Source: a bacterium (GTDB lineage: Bacteria; UBA10199; 2-02-FULL-44-16; JAAZCA01). From it: DNA of 9,340 bases. This document shows positions 6,538-9,340 of the stretch, piece by piece. The notes below the pieces were generated by a model. That model ran no database searches, was not told where the DNA came from, and saw only the letters and a list, made by a program, of their open reading frames with translations. Made by a program: the position numbers and the translations under genes. The stretch covers positions 1-9,340 of the forward strand of contig JBAZOP010000106.1 of assembly GCA_041648665.1 (NCBI GenBank), in the 5' to 3' direction. Position 1 is the stretch's first letter. The number at the start of each line of letters is the position of its first letter.

Positions 6538-8269
6538 GGCCCTCCTCCGATCGCTTTCCGTTCAGGCATTCAAGCAATTTATGGGCATCAAAGCAATTGA
6601 GAATATCGCCCTTGGCGAGCCACCCCTTGCGCGCCACGTTCACGCCGTAACCTATCAAGCCCATGTCGTCCGGAGAATGCGCGTCAGGGCAGATGATGAA
6701 CTTCACGCCCTTGTCCCTGGCGCGCTTGCACCAGCGCCAGTCCAGGTCCAGTCTCTGCGGGTGCGCGTTGATCTCCATGGCCACGCCCAGCTCGGCAGCC
6801 GCGTCCAGCACCCGGTTCATGTCCACGGCGTAGGGGTCCCGCGCGAGCAGGAGCCTTCCGGTGGGATGCGCGAGCGCATGCACGAACGGATTGGATATCC
6901 CCTTGATGATGCGCCTCGTCATCTCCTCCTCAGGCATGTTGAAACGCGTATGCACCGAGGCGATCACGATGTCGAAGGCGGCGAGGAGATCGTCCTCGAA
7001 GTCGAGCAATCCGTCCGCCAGCACGTCCACCTCGATGCCCTTGAGCACAAGAAAGTTCTTAAACTTTTTATTGAGCGCGTCGATCTCCCGGTGCTGCCTC
7101 TTCACGTCCGCAGGCGTAAGCCCGTGCGCCACGGTCAAAATTCGGCTGTGGTCGCATATCGCCAGGTATTCGAAGCCCATGACGCGCGCAGCCTCGGCCA
7201 TCTTTTCTATCGAGGCCTCTCCGTCGGAGTAATTCGAATGCACGTGCAGCACGCCCTTGAGATCCCCATCCTCCACCAGCTTCGGCAGCTTTTTACCCTC
7301 CGCCGCCTCCAACTCGCCCATGTCTTCGCGAAGCTCCGGCTCGACATAGTCCATGCCGAGCGCCGCAAAGAGCGCGGCCTCGTCCGCGCATTTCATCGAT
7401 TTTTCGGACCCTTCCTTGAAGAGGCCGTACTCGTTGAGCTTGAGGCCCATGGACTTGGCCCTCGCGCGCATCCGGACGTTGTGCTCCTTGGATCCCGTGA
7501 AGTGGTGGAGGGCGAACGGGAACTGCTCTTCGGTAACGACCCTGAGGTCGCACTGCACGCCCGACTCGAGTATCACCTCGGATTTTTTCTCTCCGTGCTG
7601 GAGGACCCGCTCCACGATCGGCATCGAGACAAAGCGATCCATGACCTTGACCGGATCCGTCGAGGCGGCGATCATATCCACGTCGCCCACCACCTCCCTG
7701 CGACGCCTCACGGATCCCGCCACCTCCAAGCGATCAACCTCCGGCCACGATTCCACCATCTCGTGAACGGCCTTCGCCTGCGCCGCGGCCTCGGAGAACA
7801 GGCGCTTCCCCGCGAAGCGGCGCAGCATCGCTATGCCCGCGAGGATCTTTTCCTCCGTCTTTGCGCCGAAGCCCGGGGCGCCGGCTATCATGTGCCGCTT
7901 GCATAGGAACTCGAGCTCGCCAGCGCTCTTGATCCCCATCCCCCTCCAGAGATGCGCCGCCTTCTTGGGCCCGAGGCCGGGTATGGAGAGCATCTCGATC
8001 ACGCCCTCGGGCACCGATTTTTTGAGACCCGCATACTCCGCGATCTCGCCGGACCTGTAGAGCTCCGCGATGTGATCGGCCAGATTTCGGCCGATCCCCT
8101 TGATCTCGACCAGCGCGTCCTTCTCTATGAGCGGACCGATCTCTTCGGCGAGGCCGTCCACTGTGCGCGCTGCGTTCTCGTAGGCGCGCACCTTGAACGG
8201 ATTTGCGCCGGTGAGCTCCATCAGGACCGCCAGCTCATGGAGGGCTTCTGCGATCTGTGCCTTGTCCAT
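6527..8269 (-). CDS. polX: DNA polymerase/3'-5' exonuclease PolX
   Basis: A 580-residue family X DNA polymerase fused to a PHP nuclease, expected to fill short gaps in base-excision repair and trim 3' ends. Order: 8-kDa-like helical N-terminus (ELTGANPFKVRAYENAAR, 18-35), helix-hairpin-helix motifs (IKGIGRNLADHI 56-67; IPGLGPKKAAHL 96-107), nucleotidyltransferase core (GSVRRRREVVGDVD 185-198, with Asp196, Asp198 and Asp241 as metal ligands), and a C-terminal PHP domain. The PHP metal residues all appear present: HVH 342-344, Asp349, DH 373-374, Glu413, His440, His468, and Asp529/His531. The exonuclease is therefore probably active. Length is close to B. subtilis PolX. The start agrees with the family N-terminus, yet no Shine-Dalgarno site precedes it: the ATG directly follows a T6 run and hairpin. 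Its 3' end overlaps the acyl-CoA synthetase gene by 11 bases. Confidence 0.95.
   Translation of the reverse strand: MDKAQIAEALHELAVLMELTGANPFKVRAYENAARTVDGLAEEIGPLIEKDALVEIKGIGRNLADHIAELYRSGEIAEYAGLKKSVPEGVIEMLSIPGLGPKKAAHLWRGMGIKSAGELEFLCKRHMIAGAPGFGAKTEEKILAGIAMLRRFAGKRLFSEAAAQAKAVHEMVESWPEVDRLEVAGSVRRRREVVGDVDMIAASTDPVKVMDRFVSMPIVERVLQHGEKKSEVILESGVQCDLRVVTEEQFPFALHHFTGSKEHNVRMRARAKSMGLKLNEYGLFKEGSEKSMKCADEAALFAALGMDYVEPELREDMGELEAAEGKKLPKLVEDGDLKGVLHVHSNYSDGEASIEKMAEAARVMGFEYLAICDHSRILTVAHGLTPADVKRQHREIDALNKKFKNFLVLKGIEVDVLADGLLDFEDDLLAAFDIVIASVHTRFNMPEEEMTRRIIKGISNPFVHALAHPTGRLLLARDPYAVDMNRVLDAAAELGVAMEINAHPQRLDLDWRWCKRARDKGVKFIICPDAHSPDDMGLIGYGVNVARKGWLAKGDILNCFDAHKLLECLNGKRSEEGRVK
6541..6548 (-). 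promoter_or_regulatory. Strong ribosome binding site for the GTG start of the synthetase
   Basis: GGAGGAGG on the - strand lies within the last codons of polX (Glu-Glu-Gly), with the distal GGAGG 6 bases from the GTG at 6537. It decides for the GTG over the internal ATG at 6519. Together with the 11-base gene overlap it points to translational coupling. Confidence 0.65.
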
Positions 8270-8291
8270 AAAAAACCGTGACCCGTCACGG
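8270..8291 (-). terminator. Hairpin with T6 tail between the regulator gene and polX
   Basis: On the - strand CCGTGAC (8285-8291) and GTCACGG (8276-8282) form a perfect inverted repeat separated by only 2 bases; a realistic fold is a 6-bp stem with a CGGG tetraloop. Six T (8275-8270) follow at once. This is the shape of an intrinsic terminator. The TGA stop of the regulator gene (8286-8288) lies in the left arm, and the T run ends exactly at the polX ATG (8269). It may end the regulator transcript, or act as a leaky attenuator for polX. The short stem keeps this tentative. Confidence 0.5.
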
Positions 8292-9340
8292 GTTCTGTTT
8301 TATTCCGTATTGCTTGATCTTGCGATAGAGGGTGTCGCGGCCGATGCCGAGAACTTCCGCAGTTTTTGAGATGTTCCACTCGAATTTCCGCAGCATGGTC
8401 TCGATATGCTTCGCCTCCAGCTCTTCGAGCGACCCGGCCTTCATCCGCCCGGGGCCGGAGCGCGTCTGGGTCTCCAGCACTCCCAGGGATAAGTTCGACG
8501 CCTTTATCTCGGGCGGCCGGCCGAAGACCGCGGCCCTCTCTATAGCGTTCTGCAGCTCGCGGACGTTCCCGGGCCATGCATAGGACATGAGCATATCCTC
8601 CGCGTCCTTTGAAAACCCGGTGAAGGGCTTGCCCACCTTGAGCGAAAAAATCTTCAGGAAGTGTTGAGCCAGCGGGATCACGTCCTCCATCCTCTCCCTG
8701 AGCGCCGGTATGTGTATGGGCAGCACCGAGAGCCTGTAGAACAGATCCGACCGGAACTCCTTCCTCTCAACCGCAGCTTCCAGATCCTTGTTCGTGGCCG
8801 CGATCACGCGCACGTCCACGCTTATCTCCTTCACGCCACCGATCCTTTGAAATGACCTCTCCTGCAGCACCCGCAGGAGCTTCGTCTGCAGGCCCTGCGA
8901 AAGATCGCCTATCTCGTCGAGGAATACCGTGCCCCCATTCGCGTGCTCGAACTTTCCGTGCTGCATCTCCACGGCGTCGGTGAACGAGCCCTTCTCGTGA
9001 CCGAAGAGCTCGTTCTCTATCAGGGTCTCCGGCATCGCGGCGCAGCTGACGGCAACGAAGGGCTTCAGCTTGCGCGGGCCGTTGTAGTGGATCGACGTCG
9101 CCGCAAGCTCCTTGCCCACTCCGCTCTCGCCGGTGATGAGCACCGTGGCGTCGCTCTCCGACAGCTGCTTCAACTGAAGCACGATCGCCTTCATGATATC
9201 GCTCCTGCACGTCAATCGATCGAACCCGTGTTCCCTGGCCACCTCCTGCTCGAACTGCGCTATGGTCCTGAAGGCCTTTCTCGACTCTATCGCATTTCCC
9301 AGCTTCACCCACAGCGCGCCGAAATCTATCGGCTTGACCA
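8286..9340 (-). CDS. NtrC-family sigma-54-dependent response regulator (5' partial)
   Basis: A bacterial enhancer-binding protein that uses ATP to open sigma-54 promoters. About 350 codons are visible and the frame stays open to the window edge. A GTG at 9308 looks like a start but is internal: just before it the frame reads KPIDFGALW (KPID at 9324-9335), the C-terminal end of a receiver domain with its switch Lys. So this is a two-component response regulator whose phospho-acceptor Asp lies outside. Seen: Walker A GESGVGKE (9108-9131), the sigma-54 contact loop as GSFTDA (8973-8990) instead of GAFTGA, Walker B GGTVFLDEIGDL, sensor AATNKDL, FRSDLFYRL, WPGNVRELQN, and a C-terminal Fis-type helix-turn-helix (ISKTAEVLGIGRDTLYRKI) in about 8289-8435. 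No cognate kinase is in the window and no sigma-54 promoter was found upstream of the neighbouring genes, so its target genes are unknown. Confidence 0.93.
   Translation of the reverse strand, partial: VKPIDFGALWVKLGNAIESRKAFRTIAQFEQEVAREHGFDRLTCRSDIMKAIVLQLKQLSESDATVLITGESGVGKELAATSIHYNGPRKLKPFVAVSCAAMPETLIENELFGHEKGSFTDAVEMQHGKFEHANGGTVFLDEIGDLSQGLQTKLLRVLQERSFQRIGGVKEISVDVRVIAATNKDLEAAVERKEFRSDLFYRLSVLPIHIPALRERMEDVIPLAQHFLKIFSLKVGKPFTGFSKDAEDMLMSYAWPGNVRELQNAIERAAVFGRPPEIKASNLSLGVLETQTRSGPGRMKAGSLEELEAKHIETMLRKFEWNISKTAEVLGIGRDTLYRKIKQYGIKQNP

Noticed and set aside
6377..7906. A 509-codon open frame on the + strand opposite polX and the synthetase start
   Set aside because: It is antisense to well-supported genes, crosses their junction, has shadow-like composition and no recognisable domain.
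8286..9308. Start of the sigma-54 regulator at the GTG at 9308, giving a stand-alone activator without a receiver domain
   Set aside because: The frame stays open upstream and encodes KPIDFGALW, the end of a response-regulator receiver domain, so the gene is longer and is cut by the window edge.
1..9340. Mobile elements, CRISPR arrays, tRNA or rRNA genes
   Set aside because: Coding genes fill nearly all of the window, the largest gap is 80 bases, and no transposase-like protein, terminal inverted repeats, spaced direct repeats or RNA-gene motifs were seen.

Overview
This is a GC-rich, gene-dense bacterial chromosome segment with short intergenic gaps, the largest being 80 bases. The protein types fit a deltaproteobacterial-type (Desulfobacterota or Bdellovibrionota-like) or related environmental lineage. 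They include an acetyl-CoA hydrolase/transferase-GNAT fusion, a one-gene ADP-forming acyl-CoA synthetase, a bacterial PolX, an NtrC-type activator and a small 'CIDC'-type ferredoxin. This placement is inferred from protein style only; there is no rRNA or other marker gene here.

Layout. Bases 1-2216 read on the + strand as a compact gene string: the 3' part of an RluA-family pseudouridine synthase, an exported or membrane-anchored DUF3047 protein, and an exported TPR-like protein. The junctions overlap or sit one base apart, so they are probably co-transcribed. Bases 2226-9340 read on the - strand. In transcription order they hold an NtrC-family sigma-54 response regulator (its N-terminus lies beyond the window edge), DNA polymerase/exonuclease PolX, an NDP-forming acyl-CoA synthetase, a CoA-transferase/hydrolase fused to a GNAT acetyltransferase, and a single-cluster ferredoxin. 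The two blocks converge at about 2216/2226.

How the genes relate. The synthetase and the CoA-transferase/hydrolase both interconvert acyl-CoA and free acid, the first conserving energy as ATP. They are 20 bases apart and most likely one metabolic unit for acetate or other short acyl groups. The GNAT domain on the CoA-transferase resembles the one that Pat-type lysine acetyltransferases carry on an NDP-forming synthetase, so this locus looks like a re-partitioned Pat with possible acylation control of its own enzymes. polX overlaps the synthetase gene by 11 bases, so a DNA-repair gene leads this metabolic unit. A hairpin plus T6 run lies directly between the response-regulator gene and the polX start codon, and probably separates the two transcripts. 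The ferredoxin has its own candidate sigma-70 promoter.

No mobile element, CRISPR array, RNA gene or clear horizontally acquired island is visible. I do not see a wholly new system. The items most worth a second look are the CoA-transferase-GNAT/synthetase pair, the terminator-like hairpin touching the polX start, and the uncharacterised DUF3047-TPR pair.
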